Below are positions 1 through 5,360 of a stretch of DNA of 5,832 nt, one piece after another. The DNA comes from Klebsiella pneumoniae (lineage in GTDB: Bacteria; Pseudomonadota; Gammaproteobacteria; Ga0077536), in NCBI GenBank assembly GCA_945873015.1, contig CAMCBY010000285.1, positions 1-5,832 on the forward strand, in the 5' to 3' direction. Numbering within the stretch: the first letter of the stretch is position 1; each line of letters starts with the position of its first letter. A program made the translations under genes and the position numbers. The notes under the pieces are model-generated. The model was not told where the DNA came from. It saw only the letters and a list, made by a program, of their open reading frames with translations, and did not search any database.

Positions 1-324
1 CAGCAGGCGCGCGAGGTCGATGGTCGCAAGACCATGGTGGTGCGCGGCAAGGCGCTGCCGTTGTTCTACCTGTCACGCTGGTTGGTCAACGGCGTTTATG
101 AATTCACTGAGCAGCAGGGCCATGTGGTGGTGGTGCGTATCGGTAACCAGAGCGTCGGGCTGTTGGTGGACGACCTCATTGGCCAGGAAGAAGTGGTGAT
201 CAAGCCGCTGGGCGCGCTGCTGCAAGGCATTAAGGGCCTGTCGGGCGCGACCATCACCGGCAATGGCAAGATTGCCCTCATTCTTGATTTGCCGGGTTTG
301 CTCGAAAGCTATGCGCGACGCTGA
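1..324 (+). CDS. cheA: CheA chemotaxis histidine kinase, C-terminal end (5'-truncated by window)
   Basis: This is the last 107 codons of the sensor kinase that phosphorylates CheY in response to chemoreceptor signals. The frame is open from base 1, so the in-frame ATG at 34 is internal and not a start. What is visible is the P5 regulatory domain, a CheW-like SH3 fold that binds CheW and receptors. Typical P5 features are the VVVVRIGNQSVGLLVDDLIG strand region, then GQEEVVIKPLG and the closing GLSGATITGNGKIALILDLPGLL stretch (given here in two parts: GLSGATITGNGK, then IALILDLPGLL). The HPt, dimerisation and ATPase domains lie upstream, outside the window. It ends 39 nt before motC on the same strand and probably shares its transcript. 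The assignment rests on the strong P5 motif and the neighbouring motC-motD-parA-cheW genes. A stand-alone CheW is unlikely because the C-terminal pattern is that of CheA. Confidence 0.93.
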   Translation, partial: QQAREVDGRKTMVVRGKALPLFYLSRWLVNGVYEFTEQQGHVVVVRIGNQSVGLLVDDLIGQEEVVIKPLGALLQGIKGLSGATITGNGKIALILDLPGLLESYARR

Positions 325-363
325 GCATCCAGTCCGGCCGGAAGCTGAGCACTTGCCGCAGTC

Positions 364-1113
364 ATGAAGAAATTCGACTTGCTGAGCCTGAGTGGCGTGA
401 CCGTGGCACTGGTCGCGGTGCTGCTCGGTCAGCATCTCGAAGGCGGCAGCGTGATGACCTTGCTCAACGGCCCGGCCATCCTGATTGTGGTCGGCGGCAG
501 CATCGGCGCGACCATGTTGCAGTCTCCCCTTCCGGTATTCGTGCGTGCAATGTCAATGCTGGTGTGGGTGATCCGTCCGCCGCAGATGCAGGCCGAGAAA
601 CAGATGAAGGAAATCGTACGCTGGGCGCAGCTTGCGCGGCGTGAGGGTTTGCTCGGACTCGAGGAAGTCGTTGAAACGGTGCGCGACGCGTATGCGCGCA
701 AGGGCCTGCAACTGGTCATTGACGGTAACGATCCGGAAACCATCCGCGAAACACTGGAACTCGATGCGATGGCGCGCGAGCGTCACGACATGAATGCCGC
801 CAAGGTCATCGATGGCATGGGCGGTTATGCACCGACGCTCGGCATCCTCGGCGCAGTGATGGGCCTCATCGAAGTCATGAACAATCTCGCCGACCCGGCC
901 ATGCTCGGCCAGGGTATCGCTGTGGCATTCGTCGCGACCGTCTATGGCGTGGGGCTCGCTAATCTGGTGCTGATCCCGGCCGCCAACAAGCTGAAAGCCC
1001 TGGTGCGGGAACAGGCGCGCCACAAGGAATTAGTGACGGTCGGCATCATGGCGATAGCCGCCGGCGACAATCCGCGCGCGGTCGAAGCGCGTTTGCAGGG
1101 TTTGATCATATGA
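364..1113 (+). CDS. motC: MotC, MotA-family flagellar stator subunit
   Basis: This is an inner-membrane proton-channel subunit of the second flagellar stator (MotCD), which pairs with the MotD gene that follows. The protein has 249 residues, normal for the MotC branch and shorter than E. coli MotA. Four hydrophobic segments are visible, at roughly residues 8-22, 33-51, 155-175 and 183-205. A large charged cytoplasmic loop lies between the second and third. The loop carries ARREGLLGLEE (about 91-101), where the R and E residues correspond to the MotA charges that contact FliG. Pro157 in GGYAPTLGILG and Pro205 in LVLIPAANK match the conserved MotA prolines. The N-terminal LLGQHLEGGS...LLNGPA pattern is typical of MotC. 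The ATG at 364 follows cheA by 39 nt and has only a weak ribosome binding site. The stop overlaps the motD start by ATGA, suggesting coupled translation. Confidence 0.94.
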   Translation: MKKFDLLSLSGVTVALVAVLLGQHLEGGSVMTLLNGPAILIVVGGSIGATMLQSPLPVFVRAMSMLVWVIRPPQMQAEKQMKEIVRWAQLARREGLLGLEEVVETVRDAYARKGLQLVIDGNDPETIRETLELDAMARERHDMNAAKVIDGMGGYAPTLGILGAVMGLIEVMNNLADPAMLGQGIAVAFVATVYGVGLANLVLIPAANKLKALVREQARHKELVTVGIMAIAAGDNPRAVEARLQGLII

Positions 1114-2027
1114 GCGGCGCGAGCCTTGCAGCGCGCCGGCGTATGGCCCGCGATGCGCAGTTCGATGATGAGGACAACAGTCATCGCTGGGTGTTGTCCT
1201 ATGCCGATTTCATCACTTTGCTGTTTGCGTTCTTCGTCGTGATGTATTCGATTTCGTCAGTCAATGACGGCAAGTTCCGGGTGCTGTCCGATTCAATGGA
1301 AAGCGTGTTCCGCAATCCCGAGCCATTGCCTGCGCCGATTGATTTTGGTGGGGGGTTGACTGGCATTGGTCGGGTGCCCGGTGACGATGCGCAGGGCGGG
1401 CAACCGACACGCATGCTGGAAGAAATCGTGCAGGATGATTTTCCTGTGCCTGTCACGGCCATCGATGCTCATGACGTGACGGCGGGTGATATCGAGAAGG
1501 TGCTGAAAGACCCGATAGAACTCGACAAAGTGCGTATCCGTCAGAGCGAGGAGTGGATTGAAGTAGAACTCGATGGCGAGTTCGCATTTGCCAGCGGGCA
1601 GGCGCGCTTGAGCGCACAAGCCGAGCCGACCGTCAGTCGTCTGGCGGCGATGGTCAAGGCCAGCACCACGCCGGTCCGGGTTGAAGGTTTCAGCGACAAC
1701 AGGCCGTTGCAGAACGGCGTGTATGGCTCCAACTGGGAATTGTCGGCAGCCCGCGCGGGCAGCGTTGCCGCAACGTTTGCGGCGCGCGGCGTTGATGCGG
1801 ATCGATTGTCGGCGGCCGGCTACGGTGAGTTATATCCGGTGGCGGACAACGCCACTGCGGAAGGTCGAGCGAAGAACCGGCGTGTGGTCATTGCGATCGC
1901 TCGTCATCCACAGGTGCCGGGTGCCAGCGTGTCGCTGGCGTCCCGCGCTAACAGTCCGGAACAGCTTTCCATCGAAACCCTCAAGCGGGTGTCGGTATTG
2001 CCGGGCCCGGAGGAGATCAAACAATGA
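1110..2027 (+). CDS. motD: MotD, MotB-family stator subunit with OmpA-like peptidoglycan-binding domain
   Basis: This is the MotB-type partner of MotC; it anchors the stator to peptidoglycan and carries the proton-binding aspartate. The protein has 305 residues. A charged cytoplasmic N-terminus (1-27) is followed by one membrane helix (about 28-50). The SYADFITLLFAFFVVMYS motif places the channel aspartate at Asp33. A linker of about 90 residues comes next, then the OmpA-like domain at about 145-265. That domain shows VEGFSDN (191-197), NWELSAARA (208-216) and GRAKNRRVVI (252-261), the residues expected to contact peptidoglycan. The first motif has Phe where E. coli MotB-type proteins usually have His; from memory this also occurs in other MotD proteins. 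It starts in the motC stop (ATGA, 1110-1113) and its own stop overlaps parA. A classical MotB is less likely given the neighbours. Confidence 0.93.
   Translation: MSGASLAARRRMARDAQFDDEDNSHRWVLSYADFITLLFAFFVVMYSISSVNDGKFRVLSDSMESVFRNPEPLPAPIDFGGGLTGIGRVPGDDAQGGQPTRMLEEIVQDDFPVPVTAIDAHDVTAGDIEKVLKDPIELDKVRIRQSEEWIEVELDGEFAFASGQARLSAQAEPTVSRLAAMVKASTTPVRVEGFSDNRPLQNGVYGSNWELSAARAGSVAATFAARGVDADRLSAAGYGELYPVADNATAEGRAKNRRVVIAIARHPQVPGASVSLASRANSPEQLSIETLKRVSVLPGPEEIKQ
2009..2015 (+). promoter_or_regulatory. Strong Shine-Dalgarno for parA inside the motD 3' end
   Basis: The sequence GGAGGAG lies 8 nt before the ATG at 2024 and is the strongest ribosome binding site in the motC-motD-parA block. 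It fixes the parA start despite the ATGA overlap with motD. It suggests that parA can be translated well on its own and not only through coupling. Confidence 0.7.
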
Positions 2028-2827
2028 AAATCTGGACAGTGATGGCGCAGAAGGGTGGGGTGGGGAAGACCACGACAGTGGTTAACCTGGCAGGCGCACT
2101 GACCGCGCAGGGCGCGCGCGTGCTCGCCATTGATCTCGACCCCCACGGTTCGTTAACCAGTTATTTCGGCTATGACCCCGAGCAGGATGCAGGCAGCGTG
2201 CATGACCTGTTCGCGGCCGCCGCCACCAATGAGAGTTGTGATATCACCAAGCTGCCTCGTCGCACGGTGGTCGACAAACTTGAGATGATCACCAGCGCCA
2301 CCGCTTTGGTGTCACTGGAGCGGCGCTGTGGTCTGGTCAAGGGCATGGGGCGAGTGTTGAACAAACATCTGCCGAGACTCGCCGAACGTTATGACTATTG
2401 CCTCATCGATTGTCCGCCGACGCTCGGCATGCTGGTGATCAACGCACTGGCGGCATGCGATCTGCTGGTGGTGCCGATGCAGTGTGAGGATCTCGCGCTC
2501 AAATCCCTCGACCGCCTCATGCGTACGCTGCAACTGTTTGGCAATTCCAGTGGCCGGCGTCTGCCCCATCTCATTGTGCCGACCATGTTTGATCGTCGCA
2601 CGCGCGCGTCGCGAGACACTTTATTGACGCTACGCTGCCGCACCGATATCACCCTGTGGCCGGAATTTATTCCGGTCGACACCCAACTGCGCGAGGCCGC
2701 CCGTCTCGGTGTGCCCCTGACGCGCTGGCAACCCGAGGCGCGCGGCGCTGAGGCTTACAGCCGATTGCTCGATGCACTGTTGAACAACCGCACACGTCAA
2801 CTGCGACTTGCCGAAGGGGCGGCCTGA
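2024..2827 (+). CDS. parA: ParA/MinD-family ATPase (ParC-type, polar positioning of chemotaxis proteins)
   Basis: This is a deviant-Walker ATPase of the ParA/Soj family, 267 residues. In chemotaxis clusters of Vibrio and Pseudomonas this protein (also called ParC) brings chemotaxis arrays to the cell pole; that role is family knowledge, not seen here. The deviant Walker A is KGGVGKTT at residues 10-17, with signature Lys10 and catalytic Lys15. Walker A' is AIDLDPHGSLT at 35-45. Walker B is YCLIDCPP at 125-132, with Asp129. The N-terminus begins directly with the first beta strand and has no DNA-binding extension, unlike plasmid ParA proteins of the long type. No parB or parS-like repeats accompany it, which argues against plasmid or chromosome partition. 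It lies between motD and a CheW-domain gene, exactly where the chemotaxis ParA is found. Confidence 0.92.
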   Translation: MKIWTVMAQKGGVGKTTTVVNLAGALTAQGARVLAIDLDPHGSLTSYFGYDPEQDAGSVHDLFAAAATNESCDITKLPRRTVVDKLEMITSATALVSLERRCGLVKGMGRVLNKHLPRLAERYDYCLIDCPPTLGMLVINALAACDLLVVPMQCEDLALKSLDRLMRTLQLFGNSSGRRLPHLIVPTMFDRRTRASRDTLLTLRCRTDITLWPEFIPVDTQLREAARLGVPLTRWQPEARGAEAYSRLLDALLNNRTRQLRLAEGAA

Positions 2828-2829
2828 GG

Positions 2830-3294
2830 GTGGACATACTCGAGAATTTTTTCGCTGAACATCTGCATGAGGTGCCGGACCCGGATGCGCCCAGTGCCGA
2901 GATCACCCGGGTGGTCAGTTCTGCTACCCGTTATGTGTTGTTCAAGATTGGCCAGATTCGATTCGCCCTGGCCAGCACCGCGATAGCGGCTTTCGGACGC
3001 GAACAGGACGGCGATTGTGAATACATCAACGGTGCGGCGCTGGTACCGGCCCGTTATCAGGCTGCGGCGCGCATCGACGCTGAGCACGAACATTACATTC
3101 ATCTCGCCGGCACGCGGCTCGGCATCGGACCGTGCAAGGCTGATGGCGACATCGTTGCGGCCGAGGGTATGGTGGCGCCACGAACCCGTCACGCCGATGA
3201 ACCGTGGATCATTGCGACGCTTTCCGACCCACCGAGTTTGATCTTGGAAAAACACGCACTTAACGCCCTACTGCACAAACATGCGAGCGCTTGA
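2830..3294 (+). CDS. Short, diverged CheW-domain protein, probable ParP-like partner of ParA
   Basis: The product has 154 residues and starts with GTG at 2830, 2 nt after the parA stop. GAAGGGG at the end of parA can serve as ribosome binding site. The sequence fits one degenerate CheW-like fold. RYVLFKIGQIRFALASTAI (34-52) matches the opening strands. HYIHLAGTRLGIGP (88-101) matches the 'v..G..vGl.VD' region. EPWIIATLSDPPSLILEKHALNALL (124-148, quoted as EPWIIATLSDPP and SLILEKHALNALL) matches the closing strands. The usual G-NLRG loop of CheW is missing, replaced by INGAALVPARYQ. By position it corresponds to ParP, which links ParA to CheA in polar array placement. Known Vibrio and Pseudomonas ParP proteins are longer, with a proline-rich N-terminal part that is nearly absent here. 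The fold is inferred from weak motifs and gene order. A second, non-ParP CheW-type adaptor remains possible. Confidence 0.7.
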   Translation: MDILENFFAEHLHEVPDPDAPSAEITRVVSSATRYVLFKIGQIRFALASTAIAAFGREQDGDCEYINGAALVPARYQAAARIDAEHEHYIHLAGTRLGIGPCKADGDIVAAEGMVAPRTRHADEPWIIATLSDPPSLILEKHALNALLHKHASA

Positions 3295-3302
3295 AAGAGA
3301 GC

Positions 3303-3318
3303 TGGCACGGCGTGTGCA
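3303..3318 (+). promoter_or_regulatory. Candidate sigma-54 (-24/-12) promoter upstream of cheW
   Basis: TGGCACG (3303-3309), four bases, then GTGCA (3314-3318) matches the sigma-54 consensus TGGCACG-N4-TTGCA at all but one defined position. The invariant GG (3304-3305) and GC (3316-3317) have the correct 12-nt offset. Transcription would begin near 3329, giving a leader of about 60 nt before the cheW ATG at 3390. It sits at the only sizeable gap in the cluster. Sigma-54 controls many flagellar genes in polarly flagellated gammaproteobacteria, so the context fits. No activator binding site was identified. Confidence 0.5.
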
Positions 3319-3378
3319 TTTATACACTCGACAGCACGGGTAATGACCGTTTTCTGACGTAAGACAACGGAACCCGAC

Positions 3379-3383
3379 AGGAG
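3379..3383 (+). promoter_or_regulatory. Ribosome binding site of cheW
   Basis: AGGAG lies 6 nt upstream of the ATG at 3390, separated by a run of C residues. It supports the first ATG as the start over the in-frame ATG at codon 5. Confidence 0.65.
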
Positions 3384-3389
3384 CCCCCC

Positions 3390-3866
3390 ATGAGCGCCGT
3401 CATGCAAGAAAAAAACCAGCAGGTCTTCCGCTGGGTCACCTTCCGCCTCGCGGATGAGATCTATGGCATCAATGTCATGCAGGTGCAGGAAGTGCTGCGC
3501 ATGACCGACGTTGCGCCGGTGCCGGGCGCGCCTCACTACGTGATGGGCATCATTAATCTGCGCGGCAATGTGGTGACGGTGCTCGACACGCGCAAGCTGC
3601 TCGATCTCGCCACCAGTGACATCACTGACAGCTCGCGCATCATGATCATCGAATCCGGCAAGGTCACGGTCGGCCTGCTGGTCGACAGCGTCGCCGAGGT
3701 GGTCAATATCGCGTCGTCAGAGATTGACCCGCCGCCCAGCGTCGGCAACGACGAAGGATCGCGTTATATCCAGGGCATCTACAGCACCGAGCAGCAGATC
3801 CTGATCCTCATCGACCTTAATAAACTGATTAACGAGGAGAACCGCGACGCGATCGGCATGTTCTGA
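3390..3866 (+). CDS. cheW: CheW chemotaxis coupling protein
   Basis: This is the cytoplasmic adaptor that couples chemoreceptors to CheA in the signalling array. At 158 residues it is the usual full length, a single CheW domain. The first strands are VFRWVTFRLADEIYGINVM (12-30), followed by VQEVLRM and PVPGAPHYVMGIINLRGNVV (44-62, containing NLRG at 56-59, the receptor and CheA contact loop). LDTRKLL, MIIESGKVTVGLLVDSV (85-101) and the closing ILILIDLNKLIN (137-148) complete the pattern. Motifs are fully conserved, unlike the diverged CheW-domain gene upstream. It follows a 95-nt gap with a sigma-54-like promoter candidate and a clear AGGAG, so it may be transcribed separately from the cheA-parA block. 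It is followed 13 nt later by a small ORF. Confidence 0.95.
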   Translation: MSAVMQEKNQQVFRWVTFRLADEIYGINVMQVQEVLRMTDVAPVPGAPHYVMGIINLRGNVVTVLDTRKLLDLATSDITDSSRIMIIESGKVTVGLLVDSVAEVVNIASSEIDPPPSVGNDEGSRYIQGIYSTEQQILILIDLNKLINEENRDAIGMF

Positions 3867-3879
3867 TCGCTGACCCGCC

Positions 3880-4047
3880 ATGGACATCAAGCCCGTCCAT
3901 CCGACCCCGCCACCCGCGCCCTTGCACAAGGTCGAGGAGCAGGAGGATATGCGGCGCGAGCAGCGTGGCAAACAACAGGAACGCGAGCACCGCCCGGCCC
4001 ATCGTGAGCCAGCCGACGGCGGCTCGCATATCGACGCCTACGCATGA
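3880..4047 (+). CDS. Small hypothetical protein (55 aa) between cheW and the DUF2802 gene
   Basis: An ORF of 55 codons plus stop starts 13 nt after cheW and ends in an ATGA overlap (4044-4047) with the next gene, the same coupling seen at motC-motD and motD-parA. The product has a proline-rich N-terminus (MDIKPVHPTPPPAPLH). A highly charged central helix-like stretch rich in E, R and Q (about 18-38) follows. The C-terminus ends HIDAYA. There is no signal peptide, membrane segment or known domain. The upstream ribosome binding site is poor. The overlap and tight position support it as a real gene. The tail of acidic, basic and hydrophobic residues could be a short protein-contact motif, but this is inference. 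Function is not known to me. Confidence 0.6.
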   Translation: MDIKPVHPTPPPAPLHKVEEQEDMRREQRGKQQEREHRPAHREPADGGSHIDAYA

Positions 4048-4457
4048 ACGACCTCGCCGCTTTCGTGCAATTTGCCCCCTTGGCGGCCCTCGCGGTGGTC
4101 ACGGTGCTGGCCGGTGGGCTATGCGAATGGCGGCATCGACGTGCTCTGCGTGCGCTTCAGTTCACCAGCGCCGCCCAAGCTGACCGCGTGGCCACCCTGG
4201 AGCGCGATCTCGGCGCGTTGCTGACTTGTTCGCGCGGCATGGCCGAACGTCTGGCCAAAACCGAGAGCCAGCAACGCCGCCTGCAGACCCAACTCGACAA
4301 GCTCACCAGCAACGATGACAACCAGCTCGCTGTTCAGCACGCCATGAAGCTTCTGAACAGCGGCGTAGATCTGAAGAACGTGACCTCGCTCTGCGAGCTG
4401 TCGGAAGGCGAGGTTGAGATCCTGCAGAATCTCGCCCGTCACCAGCGGGCAGCTTGA
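4044..4457 (+). CDS. DUF2802 membrane-anchored coiled-coil protein of the chemotaxis cluster
   Basis: The product has 137 residues and is the small protein of unknown function commonly found directly after cheW in pseudomonad-type clusters. An N-terminal hydrophobic segment (about 8-26) should anchor it in the inner membrane, followed by an arginine-rich stretch (29-36) that favours a cytoplasmic body. Residues about 43-90 look like a coiled coil ([30 protein letters not shown]). The C-terminal domain, about 95-133, carries the DUF2802 pattern: a helix [18 protein letters not shown], then [17 protein letters not shown]. This resembles a helix-turn-helix-like bundle. The ATG at 4044 overlaps the stop of the small ORF upstream, so translation is probably coupled; no good Shine-Dalgarno is present. 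It is the last gene of the cluster on this strand. Confidence 0.82.
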   Translation: MNDLAAFVQFAPLAALAVVTVLAGGLCEWRHRRALRALQFTSAAQADRVATLERDLGALLTCSRGMAERLAKTESQQRRLQTQLDKLTSNDDNQLAVQHAMKLLNSGVDLKNVTSLCELSEGEVEILQNLARHQRAA

Positions 4458-4469
4458 GGGGTATGCGGT

Positions 4470-4497
4470 TGAGCGCGAGCTGAATTTCTGGCGCTCA
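4470..4497 (+). terminator. Possible hairpin downstream of the chemotaxis cluster
   Basis: TGAGCGC (4470-4476) is exactly complementary to GCGCTCA (4491-4497), with a further A-T and G-C pair inside after one mismatch. It lies 13 nt after the DUF2802 stop, a likely position for an operon end. No T run follows, so it is not a classical Rho-independent terminator and may only protect the mRNA 3' end. Confidence 0.35.
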
Positions 4498-4551
4498 CGG
4501 TGGCCCGGATTTCCGTCCGATTCCAAAAGCTCCAAACGGCCTCGAATCCGG

Positions 4552-4563
4552 TACAATGCGCGG
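4552..4563 (+). promoter_or_regulatory. Candidate -10 box with GC-rich discriminator for tRNA-Ser
   Basis: TACAAT (4552-4557) is followed directly by GCGCGG, the kind of GC-rich discriminator typical of stringently controlled stable-RNA promoters. No good -35 hexamer is seen 15-19 bp upstream; the sequence there is around GCTCCAA. It would give a 5' leader of about 100 nt for RNase P to remove. The 205 bp between the DUF2802 gene and the tRNA holds no gene that I can support. Confidence 0.35.
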
Positions 4564-4661
4564 CCTCGCGCCGGAGCGCTCCGAACAATCTCCGCTGCGC
4601 GACCGCATCAATGCCTTTCTTCGTGCAACAACCGGCACGTTGGGGCATTGAAAGACAATTT

Positions 4662-4751
4662 GGAGAGGTGGCCGAGTGGCTGAAGGCGCACGCCTGGAAA
4701 GTGTGTATACGGTCAAACGTATCGAGGGTTCGAATCCCTCTCTCTCCGCCA
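4662..4751 (+). tRNA. tRNA-Ser (anticodon GGA)
   Basis: The complete cloverleaf with its long class II variable arm is visible. The acceptor is GGAGAGG (4662-4668) with TCTCTCC (4741-4747), one G-U pair at the base, discriminator G4748 and encoded CCA 4749-4751. The D arm is GCC/GGC. The anticodon stem is CACGC/GTGTG around loop CTGGAAA, giving anticodon GGA at 4696-4698, which reads serine codons UCC and UCU. The variable-arm stem is ATACG/CGTAT. The T arm is GAGGG, loop TTCGAAT, then CCCTC. It decodes serine in translation and is a class of gene often used as an integration site by mobile elements. Confidence 0.97.
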
Positions 4752-5099
4752 AATATTATAAGTAAGCCATTAATAAATAAAGAAATTAAATTAATAATTT
4801 CATTTGCGTACCACAAAAAAGCCCACATTTTCTATTTGCAGCTCGGGGTGGAAAGCGCCAATCAGGATGGCCAACGGACGGATGATTGTTGCGCCTCACT
4901 GCGGCGCTGGTCCTTTATTAGGTCCTCCCATGTCTTGGGTCGTTTAGTTCCGGACAGCCGGGCTAGGCAGCCGGACGGCGACGATCGACGCCCACCCCGA
5001 AGGGCTTGCTGCGCCGCAGCGAGAGGTCGCCGCCGACCGATTTTGTTGAAAAAGTCGCTGTCCCGTGTCGAGCGCTCAGACCACAAGAATCGCGACCGG
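4752..5099. other. Gene-less mosaic region right of the tRNA: AT-rich block then GC-rich unassigned sequence
   Basis: The first 90 or so bases (4752-4840) are strongly AT-rich, with runs such as TTAATAAATAAAG and AAATTAATAATTT, in sharp contrast to the GC-rich genes on the left. From about 4841 the sequence becomes GC-rich again without a recognisable protein. Small structures here include CAGCCGG twice (4955-4961 and 4968-4974) and the inverted repeat GCTGCG-C-CGCAGC near 5010. TTTTGTTGAAAAAGTCG near 5041 is a stretch reminiscent of insertion-sequence flanks, but I cannot assign it. Open frames here have no family resemblance that I recognise. The region looks like overlapping remnants of mobile DNA. 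Confidence 0.5.
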
Positions 5100-5360
5100 A
5101 TGGGACGGGTAACGATCCCGAAGCCGGACGGTGGCGAGCGCGGGCTTGGCATTCCGACGGTGACAGATGGGCTGACCCAGCAGGCGTTATTGCAAGTGTT
5201 GCAACCGCTGCTTGATCCGCCATTCAGCAAGCACAGCTACGGCTTCCGACCGGGTCGGCGTGCGCACGATGCGGTGTTGGCCGCGCAGTCGTACGTGCAG
5301 GCAGGTCGCGCGGTGGTGGTGGATGTTGATCTGGAAAAGTTCTTGGAGCGTGCTTCACAC
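5100..5360 (+). pseudogene. Group II intron reverse transcriptase (LtrA-like), internal fragment
   Basis: About 82-87 codons match the front part of a group II intron-encoded reverse transcriptase. VTIPKPDGGERGLGIPTV is followed by QQALLQVLQPLLDPPF, then SKHSYGFRPGRRAHDAV and finally VVVDVDLEKF, the start of RT motif A with its catalytic aspartate. Full proteins are about 400-600 residues. Here the N-terminal part, the YxDD motif, the maturase (X) domain and any endonuclease domain are absent. In DGLTQQA, a Gly replaces the Arg normally found in the DR..QQA pattern. Similarity fades after DLEKF: FLERASH could be a diverged FFDRVNH, so the right edge lies between 5343 and 5360. The frame stays open leftward through the tRNA, so no true start can be named. 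It is a relic and cannot be active. Confidence 0.8.

Noticed and set aside
2024..2827. parA as a plasmid or chromosome partition gene
   Set aside because: There is no parB partner and no parS-like repeats, and the gene is embedded between motD and CheW-domain genes, which fits the chemotaxis ParA.
3291..3326. Sigma-70 pair TTGAAA (3291) and TATACA (3321) before cheW
   Set aside because: The spacer is 24 bp, too long for a working -35/-10 pair; the sigma-54 match in the same place is better.
4633..4648. Sigma-54-like CGGCACG...GGCAT just upstream of the tRNA
   Set aside because: The GG to GC offset is 11 nt, not 12, and the -12 element is poor; a sigma-54 promoter for a tRNA would also be unusual.
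4439..4828. Minus-strand frame across the tRNA ([13 protein letters not shown] peptide)
   Set aside because: This is the well-known spurious translation of the antisense strand of a serine tRNA gene.
4955..4974. Repeated CAGCCGG as a possible CRISPR or integron repeat
   Set aside because: Only two 7-bp copies 13 nt apart, without array structure or the conserved integron core sites.
4862..5230. 122-codon minus-strand frame overlapping the RT fragment
   Set aside because: Its start lies antisense to clear RT motifs. The tail with RPKTWEDLIKDQ looks protein-like but I recognise no family, so it is left unannotated.
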